From positions 441,739-505,738 of the forward strand of contig NZ_JAAHGH010000008.1 in assembly GCF_010672525.1 (NCBI RefSeq): a DNA stretch of 64,000 bases, in the 5' to 3' direction. This document shows, piece by piece, positions 20,585 through 32,356 of this stretch. How positions within the stretch are numbered: position 1 is the first letter of the stretch; the number at the start of each line of letters is the position of its first letter. The notes below the pieces were generated by a model. It was not told the DNA's origin, searched no databases, and saw only the letters and a list, made by a program, of their open reading frames with translations. This stretch comes from Okeania sp. SIO2B3. Its GTDB lineage: Bacteria > Cyanobacteriota > Cyanobacteriia > Cyanobacteriales > Microcoleaceae. The translations under genes and the position numbers were made by a program.

Positions 20585-22016
20585 AACGCACCTTACCCGT
20601 TATAATCTGTAATTTAAAGGGAGGAGAATTGCCAAGAGTAAATTAAAAGGGTATCGATTGCTGTTCAAATGCAGCACTAAAGAGTAGCATAAAATTATGA
20701 TAATTACTCATTGCTACAAAATTAAGCCCACTCCTGAACAGTCAGTCAAAATTGATAATTGGCTAGAACTGTTGCGAAGACATTGGAATTATGCGTGATA
20801 GTCAAAGACTAGACTGGTTAAATAGAACTAGATGTCAAGTTGACCGTTGTTCATTAATTTCATGTTCTATTGGTGAAATTTCTAGTAGACCAGATTATTA
20901 TTTTCAGCAATCAGCACTTAAACAGACAAAACAGTTATTTCCTGACTACAAAGAAATCTATTCGGAAGTTCAACAAATTAACTTACAAAGACTAGATAAA
21001 GCTTGGAAACGTTTCGGCTAAGAGCCGACATGAAAGGCTAATACCCGATAAAACTGGTAAACGTGGAGGAAGACCAAGATTTAAAAAATCAGGGAAGTTA
21101 AGGTCATTGTGTTTTAGTAGAGTTAATCATTCCAAAGGAGTAATTAAATTTGATGGAAAACAAATAATTACTACAAGGTTTGGTGCTATTCCAGTCATAG
21201 TTCATAGACCAATACCAGATGGTATGACAATCAAAACTGCAACTATAACCAAAAAAGCTGACGGTTATTATGTGAGTTTTAGTTTAGAAGATAAGTCAGT
21301 ACCTAGTTTAATTTCTACAGAAAATATCAAAACTGCTGTAGGTATTGATGTAGGCTTAAAAGAGTTTTTAACTACTAATACTGGTGAAACTGTTTCTGTT
21401 CCTAAATTTTATAGAAAATCCCAATCTAATTTAGCAAGAAAGCAAAAAAAAGCATCTAGAAAAGAAATTGGATCAAACAACTGGAGGGCAGCACAAAATA
21501 GAATAGCTAGATTACATCAACATATAGCTAGACAAAGAGAAGATTTTCACTATAAAACTGCTCATAAATTAGTGAAAGAATATGACATGATTGCAGTGGA
21601 AAACTTAAATATTAGAGGTTTAGCAAAAAATACTAAACTATCAAAATCAATTTATGATGTAGCTTGGGGTGCTTTTATTGAAAAGTTGAATGCAGTGGCG
21701 GCAGTTCGCGGTGTTCATCTAATCAAAATTAATCCTCACAATACGTCACAAAATTGTAGTAATTGTGGTCAAAAAGTGCCTAAGACTTTATCAGTTAGAA
21801 TTCATTCTTGTCCTAAATGTCAAGTAGTTTTAGACAGGGACGAAAATGTAGCAATTAACATTTTAAATAAAGCGTTAAACGAGGTGGGTATCATCTTGTC
21901 TGCTTGTGGAGGCTTAGACGGTGGTCAGCCTGTGAAACAAGAAACTTCAGCAAACGAGGATTGAATTATCTCTTTTTTAGAAGCTCCCGTTATAATCTTT
22001 GATGTAACGGGAGAGA
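20585..22016 (+). mobile_element. IS200/IS605-type element, tnpB only, frameshifted
   Basis: Left-end hairpin about 20587-20622, right-end hairpin ctcccgttATAATCTTTGATGtaacgggag about 21985-22014. Confidence 0.75.
20698..21964 (+). pseudogene. TnpB, split over three frames
   Basis: MIITHCYKIKPTPEQSVKIDNWLELLRRHWNYA / MRDSQRLDWLNRTRCQVD.. / AVGIDVGLKEFLTTNTG..AVENLNIRGL..CSNCGQKVPKTLSVRIHSCPKCQVVLDRDENVAINIL. Confidence 0.9.
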
Positions 22017-22222
22017 CTTCACAAACCTAGAATTTTTTAACTCACGCTTTTTGGAAATTGCTATATCAGCGATCGCCTTTTTGAGAAATAGGCCATTACA
22101 TTAGAGATAACTGCTTAGTTATTTTTGCTTATTGACTTTTTTCTTAAAAAAAAGCTAATTTTTTGAAAATTATTTAGATAATAAATTTGATTTTAAAGTA
22201 TAAAAACTAAGACGTTATAGTT

Positions 22223-22810
22223 ATGAGTGTACAGTATGCAACTACAACAGAAGCAGCATTTCTATTGAATATTTCCACAGGTAGATTAAGAACTCTACTG
22301 AATCAAAACCGTGTTAGAGGTGCTCAAAAAATCAAAAGACTTTGGATGATTCCATTAAATAAACGGGGAATGCCAGAAATTGCACCAGGTCGCCGTGGTC
22401 CTGAAGGTACTTGGAACAAAAATCAACGTACAGGCAATACCTTTATTCATGTTCTGCGAAAGACCATTGACTATAACCGAGACCATGGAACTACTCATCC
22501 AGCAGTTGCCGTAAAAGTAGGAGATAAAAAAAATTATTGCCACGCTCTGAAAATTAACGGACCTTGCCAAATCGTTTATCAACCTCATCAACCCAATAGA
22601 AGTCAAGCCGGGGGAGCACGTCTGTGGATAGAAGTAGAACCACAACATATAGTAGAGCGAGTATACTTCAGTAATGGAGATTATGGTCCGCCACCGGAAG
22701 TAGTTGAGCAGCGGGCAAAAAGTAAGAAGTCAAAAAATACAAGGAAACAACAGAAGCACTCAGATAAATACAGGACTTACGCAAAAGAAGAAGTTATACA
22801 ACATTTGTAG
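22223..22810 (+). CDS. Helix-turn-helix (excisionase/MerR-like fold) protein with uncharacterised C-terminal domain; paralogue of 52985..53530
   Basis: YATTTEAAFLLNISTGRLRTLLNQNRVRGAQKIKRLWMIPLNKRGMPEIAPGRRGPEGTW..INGPCQIVYQPHQPN..GGARLWIEVEP. Confidence 0.75.
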   Translation: MSVQYATTTEAAFLLNISTGRLRTLLNQNRVRGAQKIKRLWMIPLNKRGMPEIAPGRRGPEGTWNKNQRTGNTFIHVLRKTIDYNRDHGTTHPAVAVKVGDKKNYCHALKINGPCQIVYQPHQPNRSQAGGARLWIEVEPQHIVERVYFSNGDYGPPPEVVEQRAKSKKSKNTRKQQKHSDKYRTYAKEEVIQHL

Positions 22811-22862
22811 GGGTTAACGGCCGTTAACCCATACCATAAGTAGTAGTTATGCGTAAATCCTG
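22771..22862. mobile_element. MITE, TIR CAGGACTTACGCA...TGCGTAAATCCTG, with central GGGGTTAACGGCCGTTAACCC palindrome
   Basis: Direct reading of imperfect 13-bp TIRs; other copies at 35851 and 40464. Confidence 0.8.
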
Positions 22863-23111
22863 ACATAATTTGCTTCAAAGGGAGCATTTATGCAGCATCA
22901 GAATTATTCCTTTAGTATCTCCAAGAATTCAAATTTTGGGCGATACAGGTTTGTGGTTATCTGAAAATACTGAGCAACCTACTAATATTTATAGTACTTT
23001 TTATTTATCGGACAAATTGAGGTGAAAAATCTGAGTTAAAACTCAGACAAAGCCAGATTTTTCGCTTCCTCAGTGCTTCCTTATGCTATACCACCTAAGT
23101 AAAAAAAACTA

Positions 23112-23168
23112 AGGGACTCTTAGTTAATTGCTCACCCAATATTAGGTAAGTAACAAACTGAGAGTCCC
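23112..23168. terminator. Inverted repeat GGGACTCTTAGTT...AACTGAGAGTCCC downstream of cpeA (possible terminator)
   Basis: About 13-bp arms read directly. Confidence 0.45.
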
Positions 23169-23232
23169 ACAGTTCTAAAATTCAATAAGTTTTAAAGCAA
23201 GAGTTCTATAATCTTGCCTAAATCCCTATTTA

Positions 23233-23757
<525 letters not shown>

Positions 23758-23853
23758 TTAGATTTTGGTATTGAAACTTACTTGACCTTGGCTAATCGTA
23801 ACAACTGAAAAGCCAATAACTAGATACCTTTAGAGGTATGCTGTAGCAAGACT

Positions 23854-24060
23854 TTGACATCTCCAGGGGTTGAAACACCCTGGATTCTGTGTAAAAAAAC
23901 ACCGCAAAAGGGATATATCCACTTTTACTTCCAGTCTGTCAACAGACTTCTAGACTCCTCGGGGTAAACAACAATCTACCTGTGAGCTTACTTTCAGAGC
24001 AGATTTTTACTTCGGGTTAAAATCCGCGTATCGTTATTCAACTAGGAGATAAATCCGCCT
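23854..24060 (-). repeat. Solo TnpB-type right-end / omegaRNA-like element, family R1, in the cpeB-cpeA intercistronic gap
   Basis: Reverse complement gttgaataacgatacgcgg..gtaagctcacaggtaga..gaggagtctagaagtctg..CCAGGGTGTTTCAACCCCTGGAGATGTCAA. Confidence 0.7.
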
Positions 24061-24099
24061 GGCTAACTCTCTCCCGTCATTTTTTATGTTTGAGAGTAA

Positions 24100-24819
<720 letters not shown>

Positions 24820-25060
24820 CTACGATCAAAACCAAATATTTATATATAGGCAGAAGGAAGAAAGAAGAAGGAAGAAGGAAAAATATTGCGTTGTCTGAGT
24901 TTTAAGCTTTTGATCTGTCCGCACCCTTTCCTTCGACTGCTATAAATCAGGACTTACGCAAATTGACTGTTAAACCATCATCTGTAGGGGCTATCAACAG
25001 TATTAAAATAATTAGACAAAGTTAGACATAATTAGACACTTATTGTGATATACTAGATTT

Positions 25061-25669
25061 ATGTCTAACTTATTAACCATATCTGAAGCAGCAGAACTGC
25101 TAGGAGTGTCAACAAAAACAATCAGACGATGGGAGGCTCAAGGACGGTTAAACTCAATCCGTACCGCAGGAGGTCACCGGAGGTTTACAGTATCTGATTT
25201 AATAGGTAACAAACAAGATAATTCTTTAACCGTGGCCTATGCTAGAGTTAGTAGCCATGACCAAAAAGATGATTTGGATCGCCAAAAAATAGTCTTAGAG
25301 GCATACTGCGCTCAACAAGGTTGGTCATTTGAAGTGATATCAGACTTGGGCAGTGGTTTGAACTATCGTAAAAAAGGTTTAATTAAACTGATAAAACTGA
25401 TTTGTTCAGACCAAGTAGAGCGATTAGTTTTAACTCATAAAGACAGATTGCTGAGATTTGGTAGTGACTTGATATTTACTTTGTGTGAAATATTTGGCAC
25501 AGAAGTAGTTATGATTAATCGTTCTGAAGACTCTACTTTTGAGGAAGTCTTAGCTCAAGATGTAATAGAAATAATTACAGTTTTTTCTGCCAGACTTTAT
25601 GGTTCAAGAAGTCATAAAAACAAACAAATTGTCAAACAATTAAAAGAGGTGGCCGATCAATTGAAATGA
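25061..25669 (+). CDS. tnpA: IS607 serine recombinase
   Basis: N-terminal MerR-type HTH (LTISEAAELLGVSTKTIRRWEAQGRLNSIRTAGGHRRF) + VAYARVSSHDQKDDLDRQK. Confidence 0.95.
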   Translation: MSNLLTISEAAELLGVSTKTIRRWEAQGRLNSIRTAGGHRRFTVSDLIGNKQDNSLTVAYARVSSHDQKDDLDRQKIVLEAYCAQQGWSFEVISDLGSGLNYRKKGLIKLIKLICSDQVERLVLTHKDRLLRFGSDLIFTLCEIFGTEVVMINRSEDSTFEEVLAQDVIEIITVFSARLYGSRSHKNKQIVKQLKEVADQLK

Positions 25670-26739
25670 AATCTTTTAAAACTAAGCTAAAACTTAAACT
25701 ACAACAAAAAACAATACTTGCCAAGCACGCAGGAGTAGCTCGTCATGCTTATAATTGGGGGTTAGCAACTTGCATAAAAGAGTACGAAGAAACTAAAAAA
25801 CGCCCTAGTGCAATTACCTTGCATAAACGTTTAGTCGCTGAAGTCAAATCAATTAATCCCTGGTATTATGAGGTGTCTAAATGTGCCCCACAACAAGCAT
25901 TGAGAGATTTAGAGAGAGCATTTAAGAACTTTTTAACCATTCCAAAACGTGGATTCCCGGTCTTTAAGAAAAAAGGGAAAAAAGACAGTTTCTATCTAGA
26001 AGGAAGCATTAAAATCTTAAAAGGGAACTATATAAAACTACCCAGAATAGGAATAGTAAAAACTTATGAAATCTTGCCATCTGTGCTCATCAAAAATGTT
26101 ACCATCTCAAAACGTGCAGATAGTTGGTATATCAGCTTTAAATATGATTTAGAACCAGCACCTAATTCACCTGTAAAAAAACGAGCTGTTATTGGTGTAG
26201 ATGTAGGTATAAACACCCTAGCTACCTGTAGTGATGGAACAACCTACGCTAACGTCAAAGCCTACAAGCAAGCTAAAAAACGATTAGTTCGTCATCAACG
26301 TGCAGTCAGTAAAAAAGTTATTGGTTCCAAAAACAGAATTAAAGCAGTAAAAAGATTAGCCAAGGCTCACAAAAAAGTAGCTGATATCAGAGCCGATACG
26401 CTCCATAAAATCACAACATGGTTAGCTAAAAACCACAGCACCATAGTGATAGAAGACTTGAATGTAAGTGGAATGCTCAAAAATCATAAACTAGCAAGTG
26501 CCATAGCAGACTGTGGCTTTTATGAGTTTAAGCGTCAACTTACATACAAATGTGAATGGTATGGTAGTGAATTAGTCATAGCTGATAGATTTTATCCAAG
26601 TTCTCAAATATGTTCTCACTGTGGGCATCAACAGAAAATGTCTTTAAGTATGAGAACTTACAAATGCGGACACTGTGGTTTCACTGCTGACAGAGATTTT
26701 AATGCAGCTGTCAACTTAGAAAATTATGCACGTCAGTAG
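25666..26739 (+). CDS. tnpB: RNA-guided endonuclease TnpB
   Basis: RuvC motifs GVDVGINTLATCSDG, IVIEDLNVSGM, zinc ribbon CSHCGHQQKMSLSMRTYKCGHCGFTADRDFNAAVNL. Confidence 0.95.
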   Translation: MKSFKTKLKLKLQQKTILAKHAGVARHAYNWGLATCIKEYEETKKRPSAITLHKRLVAEVKSINPWYYEVSKCAPQQALRDLERAFKNFLTIPKRGFPVFKKKGKKDSFYLEGSIKILKGNYIKLPRIGIVKTYEILPSVLIKNVTISKRADSWYISFKYDLEPAPNSPVKKRAVIGVDVGINTLATCSDGTTYANVKAYKQAKKRLVRHQRAVSKKVIGSKNRIKAVKRLAKAHKKVADIRADTLHKITTWLAKNHSTIVIEDLNVSGMLKNHKLASAIADCGFYEFKRQLTYKCEWYGSELVIADRFYPSSQICSHCGHQQKMSLSMRTYKCGHCGFTADRDFNAAVNLENYARQ

Positions 26740-27085
26740 CTTGAGTTTCAAGCGAATTTAAGCCTGTGGAGAAGATAAGTTACAGACTGCGGTCAGTGGT
26801 CTTCTGTGAAACAGGAAGCTAGCTCCAAAGCTCATGCAATTCCGGCATGGGTAAGTTTGGGTAAGTTTAGTATAACGGAACTGATAAATTTGGTGATGTA
26901 TTGAGCGACTGCAAGACCAGAAAGAGGGAAGAATTTTGGAAGTATTTGCTATGTTTCACTTCGTGACATGAAAAGTCAACTCTGATTAGAATATTATTCT
27001 ATGCAACTTCTAATAGACATAGGCGTGATAATCAAAAATCAAATCAATTATCGCGCAAGAATTATCAATTCTTTCCCCCTACTCT

Positions 27086-27121
27086 GTAGGTAGGGACTTT
27101 GCATGCAAAGTCCCTACCTAC
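27086..27121. repeat. Perfect 36-bp palindrome GTAGGTAGGGACTTTGCATGCAAAGTCCCTACCTAC
   Basis: Direct reading. Confidence 0.97.
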
Positions 27122-27156
27122 TCCCTCTTTTCGGGAGAGGTCTAATGAATTTAGTA

Positions 27157-28647
27157 TTACGACCCAGCGTTATTAAGTAACCTGATAATATCTTGATAAC
27201 CATTAAATTCTGCGAGCATTAAAGCCGTACAACCGCCTTGATTTTTATCATTTAAATTAGCACCATAATCAATTAATAGTTTTACAGCTTCAGCATGACC
27301 TTGGTATGCTGCCCACATTAAAGCTGTCGCTTCATTATCATCTCTAAGATTAATATCAGCTCCTTTTTCTAAGAGTATTTTTAATGTTTCAATATCGCCT
27401 TGATATGCTGCCTTCATCATTGGAGTAGAGCCACCTTGAGCAGGAATATTAACATCTGCCCCTACATCTAACAAAACATTAATAATTTCTTGATTTTTTT
27501 GCCATATTGCTAAAGTTAAAGCTGTTTCTCCAAGATGTTTACTATTCAATAAAGATGTCAAATTTTGCTTTTCTATTTTGTTCAATAAAATTGACACAAT
27601 ATCTGTATAACCATGAAAAATTGCCCCAAATAAAGGTGTATCACCTGCTTGATTCTTAGTAACAATTTCAGCCCCATAATTTAACAGTAGTTTTACCATT
27701 TCCGTATGATTTTCTACTACAGCAAAACTTAAAGCTGTTTCTCCTTCTAAATCTTGAGAATTAACATCAGCATGAGCATCCAATAAAGTAGAAGCGATCG
27801 CTACATTTCCTTCCGCAGCAGCAGCCATCAAAGCTGTACCACCATTTCTACTTTTAATATTTACATCTGCCCCTGCTTCTAACAAAACTTTGACTACTTC
27901 TAAATGACCTAGATCGGCAGCTAAAATGAGTGGAGTCTCTCCATCTTTGTCTTTAAAATTAATATCAGCACCAGCTTTTAATAGAGTATTTACAGCAGGT
28001 AAATCACCTGTTTCTGCTGCTTGCATTAACCATGTTTTACCTTGTAAATTTCTAGTATTTATATTCACACCATGATTAATCAAAATTTCTCTTATTTCTG
28101 CATAATTACTATCAGTAACTACGGATAAAGTAGACTCATCTACCCTCGCTCCAGCATCTAGCAAGACCTTAACTACATCTTGATAACCTTGACTCGTTGC
28201 TAAACCCAAGGCTGTATCATGGTCTTTATCCACTACATTAACATCAGCTCCAGCAGCAATTAATTGATTGGCCACTGCGATATAACCATTCATGGCAGCA
28301 ACCATTAGTGGGGAACTAGCATCATCATTTTTAGCATCGACATCAGCACCCCTACTTAGCAAAAGTTCTACTATTTCCGTCCGTCCATGAGCTGCAGCTA
28401 ACATTAAAGCTGTTGCCCCAAACTTTTTTCTTATATAGTTGACATCAGCGCCTTTATCTAGTAAAGCAGAGGCTATTTGAGTGTACCCCTTTTCTGCAGC
28501 AATCATTAAAGCCGTTGTACCATCTAGAGCTTGAGCATTAGCATCAATATTTTGAGCCAGCAAAGTACATACTTGGGCAAAATTAGCATTTTTAACAGCC
28601 TGGACTAAGAAAATTTCTTCTTTTTGCGAAGCCATACCGAAAACCAT
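27157..28647 (-). CDS. Ankyrin-repeat protein
   Basis: 496 aa, about 14 ankyrin units (DGETPLILAADLGHLEVVKVLLEAGADVNIKSRNGGTALM). Confidence 0.95.
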   Translation of the reverse strand: MVFGMASQKEEIFLVQAVKNANFAQVCTLLAQNIDANAQALDGTTALMIAAEKGYTQIASALLDKGADVNYIRKKFGATALMLAAAHGRTEIVELLLSRGADVDAKNDDASSPLMVAAMNGYIAVANQLIAAGADVNVVDKDHDTALGLATSQGYQDVVKVLLDAGARVDESTLSVVTDSNYAEIREILINHGVNINTRNLQGKTWLMQAAETGDLPAVNTLLKAGADINFKDKDGETPLILAADLGHLEVVKVLLEAGADVNIKSRNGGTALMAAAAEGNVAIASTLLDAHADVNSQDLEGETALSFAVVENHTEMVKLLLNYGAEIVTKNQAGDTPLFGAIFHGYTDIVSILLNKIEKQNLTSLLNSKHLGETALTLAIWQKNQEIINVLLDVGADVNIPAQGGSTPMMKAAYQGDIETLKILLEKGADINLRDDNEATALMWAAYQGHAEAVKLLIDYGANLNDKNQGGCTALMLAEFNGYQDIIRLLNNAGS

Positions 28648-28737
28648 AATCTACGTCTTTAAGATCACATAAGATTAACTTGCTGTTATGCTAACTTTTA
28701 TGAAGTTTTTTTACTAATCCTAGAGAGAAGATAAATT

Positions 28738-29205
28738 ATGGATCTGCCAATTCCAGAATCTATTAAACCATGGCTCAATTTTTTTCATCCCGCCATTATG
28801 TGGATACTATTGGCCTTGACAATTTACGCCTTATATCTCGGCATCAAAGTTCGTAATAGTAGAACTGCTACAGATACAGAAAAGAAAAAAGAATTTGCTA
28901 AATTTAAAATCAAACATCACCAAGTTGGCTCCTTTCTCTTAGCTTTTTTGGTTTTAGGGTCTCTTGGTGGAATGGCAGTCACTTATATCAATAATGGAAA
29001 ATTATTTTTTGGCCCTCATCTCTTAGCCGGGTTAGGCATGACAGGAGCGATCGCTATCTCTGCGTCTTTAACTCCTTTTATGCAGAAAGGCCAAGATTGG
29101 GCTCGCTATAGTCATATTGTTCTTAATGTGTCAATTCTTGGTCTTTTTAGCTGGCAAGCGGTAACGGGAGTGGAAATTCTGTTAAGGATTATTAGCAAGA
29201 TGTAA
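28738..29205 (+). CDS. DUF4079 family membrane protein
   Basis: 155 aa, four TM helices; FHPAIMWILLALTIYALYLGIKVR..FKIKHHQVGS. Confidence 0.75.
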   Translation: MDLPIPESIKPWLNFFHPAIMWILLALTIYALYLGIKVRNSRTATDTEKKKEFAKFKIKHHQVGSFLLAFLVLGSLGGMAVTYINNGKLFFGPHLLAGLGMTGAIAISASLTPFMQKGQDWARYSHIVLNVSILGLFSWQAVTGVEILLRIISKM

Positions 29206-29261
29206 AAGATGGGAATTAATCAGGGGATTAAATTTTTCCCTGATTTTCAGGTTCCATATCT

Positions 29262-29960
29262 TTACTTGCGTTTTCTTGGTTTGGGAAATGGCAAGTTATG
29301 AGTGGTATGAAAATCTATTTGAGTTTTGTGACTCAAGCATTTAGATACTTGTTGTACTACTTTAAGTAATAAACTATCGCCAGTTTTTTGAATCAAACTA
29401 GGGGACATTTTCCGAATAAACTGGGGAAATTTTACACCTACGGTCAAATCTAAATCCCATTTTGCACCAGTCATAACAGGAGGCAGTCCTAACTTTTGAA
29501 TTTCCTTGTGACTAAAAAACTTCTCTGTGGGTAACTCTAGCAACTTCATTTCTGATTGAAAGTTTATTTGATATCCGGGAGGTGTATAATTAGGCACTGG
29601 GATAGATATAATTTTATATATTCCTGCGGAGTCTGGTGGTACTAATTCCAAACCTACTCTAGCTTCAACCTGGTATCCAAAAGAACCAAATTTTCCGAGC
29701 GACAAATCATAGCCATTTTCTCCAAGAGGCTCAACTTTCATCGGATGAGCACATTGACAAAACCAACTACGATGAGATGCAAAGTGCCTTGCTACAGTAT
29801 CTACATCTGCATATAATTTCATGCAGTCATTGTATTTTGTCTTAAACCAGGTAGTTGGGTTAGTTTCCGATACTTCTATTTTTGTTGTACTTACATAGAA
29901 ATCACTAACCAAGTTTTTGTCCATCTCTAAAGTTTGATGTCCTGCAAAGTTGTGATCCAT
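29262..29960 (-). CDS. DUF1997 family protein
   Basis: FRSQRSWFCQCAHPMKVEP-like region and PGYQINFQSEMKL; resembles cyanobacterial/plastid DUF1997. Confidence 0.65.
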   Translation of the reverse strand: MDHNFAGHQTLEMDKNLVSDFYVSTTKIEVSETNPTTWFKTKYNDCMKLYADVDTVARHFASHRSWFCQCAHPMKVEPLGENGYDLSLGKFGSFGYQVEARVGLELVPPDSAGIYKIISIPVPNYTPPGYQINFQSEMKLLELPTEKFFSHKEIQKLGLPPVMTGAKWDLDLTVGVKFPQFIRKMSPSLIQKTGDSLLLKVVQQVSKCLSHKTQIDFHTTHNLPFPKPRKRK

Positions 29961-30171
29961 GATTCATTCTCCTATGTATACATATATACACTATATCCAA
30001 TATTTTGAGGATTCCCAAATTGCTATCTAGTTTATACAAAGAATTTATATTTATAGCAGGCAACAGGGAACAAGGAACAGAAGGAACAGTGGGAAAAACA
30101 TTTCCCCTGATTCGGATCATCATCAGCATAAGTCCATTAGCAAATTTACTCCGGCGTTGCAAAGCTAAATT

Positions 30172-30600
30172 AGGTGGTAACGGTCAGTTTTGGCCCAATG
30201 GTCAATCAGCAAAATCAGGATTAAATAAGTCTTTGCAAGATGCTGCTAGTATCAATTTCTTGATGTTTTAGAGTATATAGCTTGGAAACTGGGTAAGCGA
30301 GTTGTAAAAGTAGACCCAAAAGGTACGTCTCAACATTGTTGGGAATGCTTGAATCAAGTCTCTAAAAGCTGATCAGAGCGCTGGTATTCATGTCCTAAAT
30401 GTGGACAAGAACTAGACAGAGACTATAACTCACCCACCCCTCTAGCTCCCCTCCCGGGAGGGGATGGGGGTGGGTTGGATTGTTATCAACACAGGAGGAG
30501 GACATCACTTCTGTTAAAACTGCGGTCAGGGCGTCTCTGACTGAAGAATCCTGCGCTCTCCCGTAGGGGAGCGTCGGGAGTATGTCAAAGCAGAGAATTA
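30172..30600 (+). pseudogene. TnpB C-terminal remnant plus right end
   Basis: GNGQFWPNGQSAKSGLNKSLQDAA..VDPKGTSQHCWECLNQVSKS..WYSCPKCGQELDRDYNS; right end gcgctctcccgtaggggagcgtcgggagtATGTCAA about 30553-30597. Confidence 0.85.
30431..30475. repeat. About 45-bp palindrome CACCCACCCCTCTAGCTCCCCTCCCGGGAGGGGATGGGGGTGGGT inserted in tnpB remnant
   Basis: Direct reading; opposite-orientation copy at 56997-57040. Confidence 0.9.
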
Positions 30601-30838
30601 GTAATTGAAGAAGGAGTCAGGAGACAAAGTTAAGTTTGTTGGAGATACTCTTGCGCGTCTGTAATTTTAGACACTATTAAAATTAAATCAAGATGATCGG
30701 GATTTGAAAACCCAAATTTCCTCTTAACTAGAGACACAGAGATATCCCAATACCCTATATATAATTCTCTTCTGACCACTGACTACTGACTTGCAGTCAA
30801 AAACTGTTAAAATTTATAACTTTAATATAGATTGAAAA

Positions 30839-31492
30839 ATGAAAGTATTTGTTGCTGGAGCAACTGGCCAAACAGGTCGTCGGATTGTACAAGAGTTAGT
30901 AAGACGAGATATTCCTGTAAAAGCTCTGGTTCGTGACTTAGAAATAGCTAAAGAAATTTTGCCTCCAGAAGCAGAGTTGGTAATAGGGGATGTCCTGAAT
31001 TCTCAAAGTCTCCATGCTGCTATTGAAGATAGCACAGTACTTTTATGTGCTACGGGTGCTAAACCTAGTTTTGACTTTACTGGCCCATATAAAGTGGATT
31101 ATGTGGGAACTAAAAATTTAGTGGATATTGCTAAACAGAAGGGTATTGAACGTTTTATTTTAGTTTCATCCCTATGTGTGTCTCGATTTTTTCATCCCCT
31201 AAATTTATTCTGGCTAATTTTATTCTGGAAGAAGCAAGCTGAAGGATATATTCAGAAAAGTGGTCTTAATTATACTATTGTTCGCCCTGGCGGTCTGAAA
31301 AATGATGATAATCAATTTCCTATTGTTATGGAATCTGCCGATCGCTTATTTGAAGGTAGTATTCCTCGAACTAAAGTAGCACAAGTTTCTGTTGAGGCGA
31401 TATTTCAATCAGCAGCTTGTAATAAAATTGTGGAAATTGTTACTGAGGCAGAAGCACCAGAAAAATCTTGGGAAGAGCTATTCAACAATTAA
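30839..31492 (+). CDS. NAD(P)-binding SDR/NmrA-like oxidoreductase
   Basis: 217 aa; MKVFVAGATGQTGRRIVQELVRRDIPVKALVRD Rossmann motif. Confidence 0.85.
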   Translation: MKVFVAGATGQTGRRIVQELVRRDIPVKALVRDLEIAKEILPPEAELVIGDVLNSQSLHAAIEDSTVLLCATGAKPSFDFTGPYKVDYVGTKNLVDIAKQKGIERFILVSSLCVSRFFHPLNLFWLILFWKKQAEGYIQKSGLNYTIVRPGGLKNDDNQFPIVMESADRLFEGSIPRTKVAQVSVEAIFQSAACNKIVEIVTEAEAPEKSWEELFNN

Positions 31493-31494
31493 TA

Positions 31495-31740
31495 ATTAAT
31501 TATTAATAATTAATTATTAATTATTATTACCTCTTCTTGAAAACGGACAGGATTGACTGAAAGGAAATTTTTTCTTCTCTTGGTCTCATGGATATGGCGC
31601 AGGTTTCCTCGCCATCCCACCCTACGGGAAGCTGCGAAGAGAGAACTCCGTTCCGCTGACGCGAAACGCGACAGCGTTGCGAAGCAAACGACCGCTTTTT
31701 TCTCCTTTAAATGAGAGGCTTTAAACCTCAATTATTTGCT
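31495..31740. repeat. Family P long palindromic repeat (copy 3)
   Basis: attaattattaattattattacctcttcttgaaaacggacaggattgac..tcttctcttggtctcatggatatgg...catcccaccctacgggaagc...gaccgctttttt. Confidence 0.85.
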
Positions 31741-31794
31741 AAAAGCAATTGAAAAATTGAGAGAGAATTCAAAGTTACTAGCAAGTTCATTAAT

Positions 31795-32015
31795 GGATAA
31801 TGGATAGTTACCTCTGGTTAAAACCGTTCTTGATTGGATATAAGGAAATATTATTTCTTCTCTTGGTCTCATGGATATGGCTCCGAGACCTCGCCATCCC
31901 ACCCTACGGGAAGCTTTCCTTACGGAATGCTATCGCAAACGCTAACGACCGCTTTTTTCCCCTTAAAAGGGGGAGGCTTTAAACCAGAATTATTTAATTA
32001 TTAATTATTAATTAT
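31795..32015. repeat. Family P long palindromic repeat (copy 4)
   Basis: Same landmarks as copy 3, in tandem with it. Confidence 0.85.
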
Positions 32016-32356
32016 TCGGTACACTCCTTCAACCTTAGAAGGAATTATTCATTATTTTCTGTTTGCGTAGCATCCCGCAGGGAAGTGCTGACTGCTAAGA
32101 GCTGTTTGTGCATCATTCCGCAGGAAATGCTTACGGTAATAAGTCAAGATAATTTTAAAGTTATGGCATAGCACATTTGAGAATTATTTCAATATAGTAA
32201 TTGTTGTAAAAAAATCAGCTATTGTAATTAAAAAAAAGGGGGTAACGCGACTTTTTAATAATTAGGTTAAACTATACATTTATTAGGAAACTTTACTAAA
32301 TTTATTGTAGAAAGCTGCCAAAAAAATGTTTAGAAAATTCCTCCTTGATTATTTAG

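Larger units (their letters stand above)
24960..26890 (+). mobile_element. IS607-family element (serine recombinase + TnpB), looks complete
   Basis: tnpA 25061-25669 overlapping tnpB 25666-26739 at ATGA; structured 3' tail to about 26880. Exact ends not determined. Confidence 0.8.
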
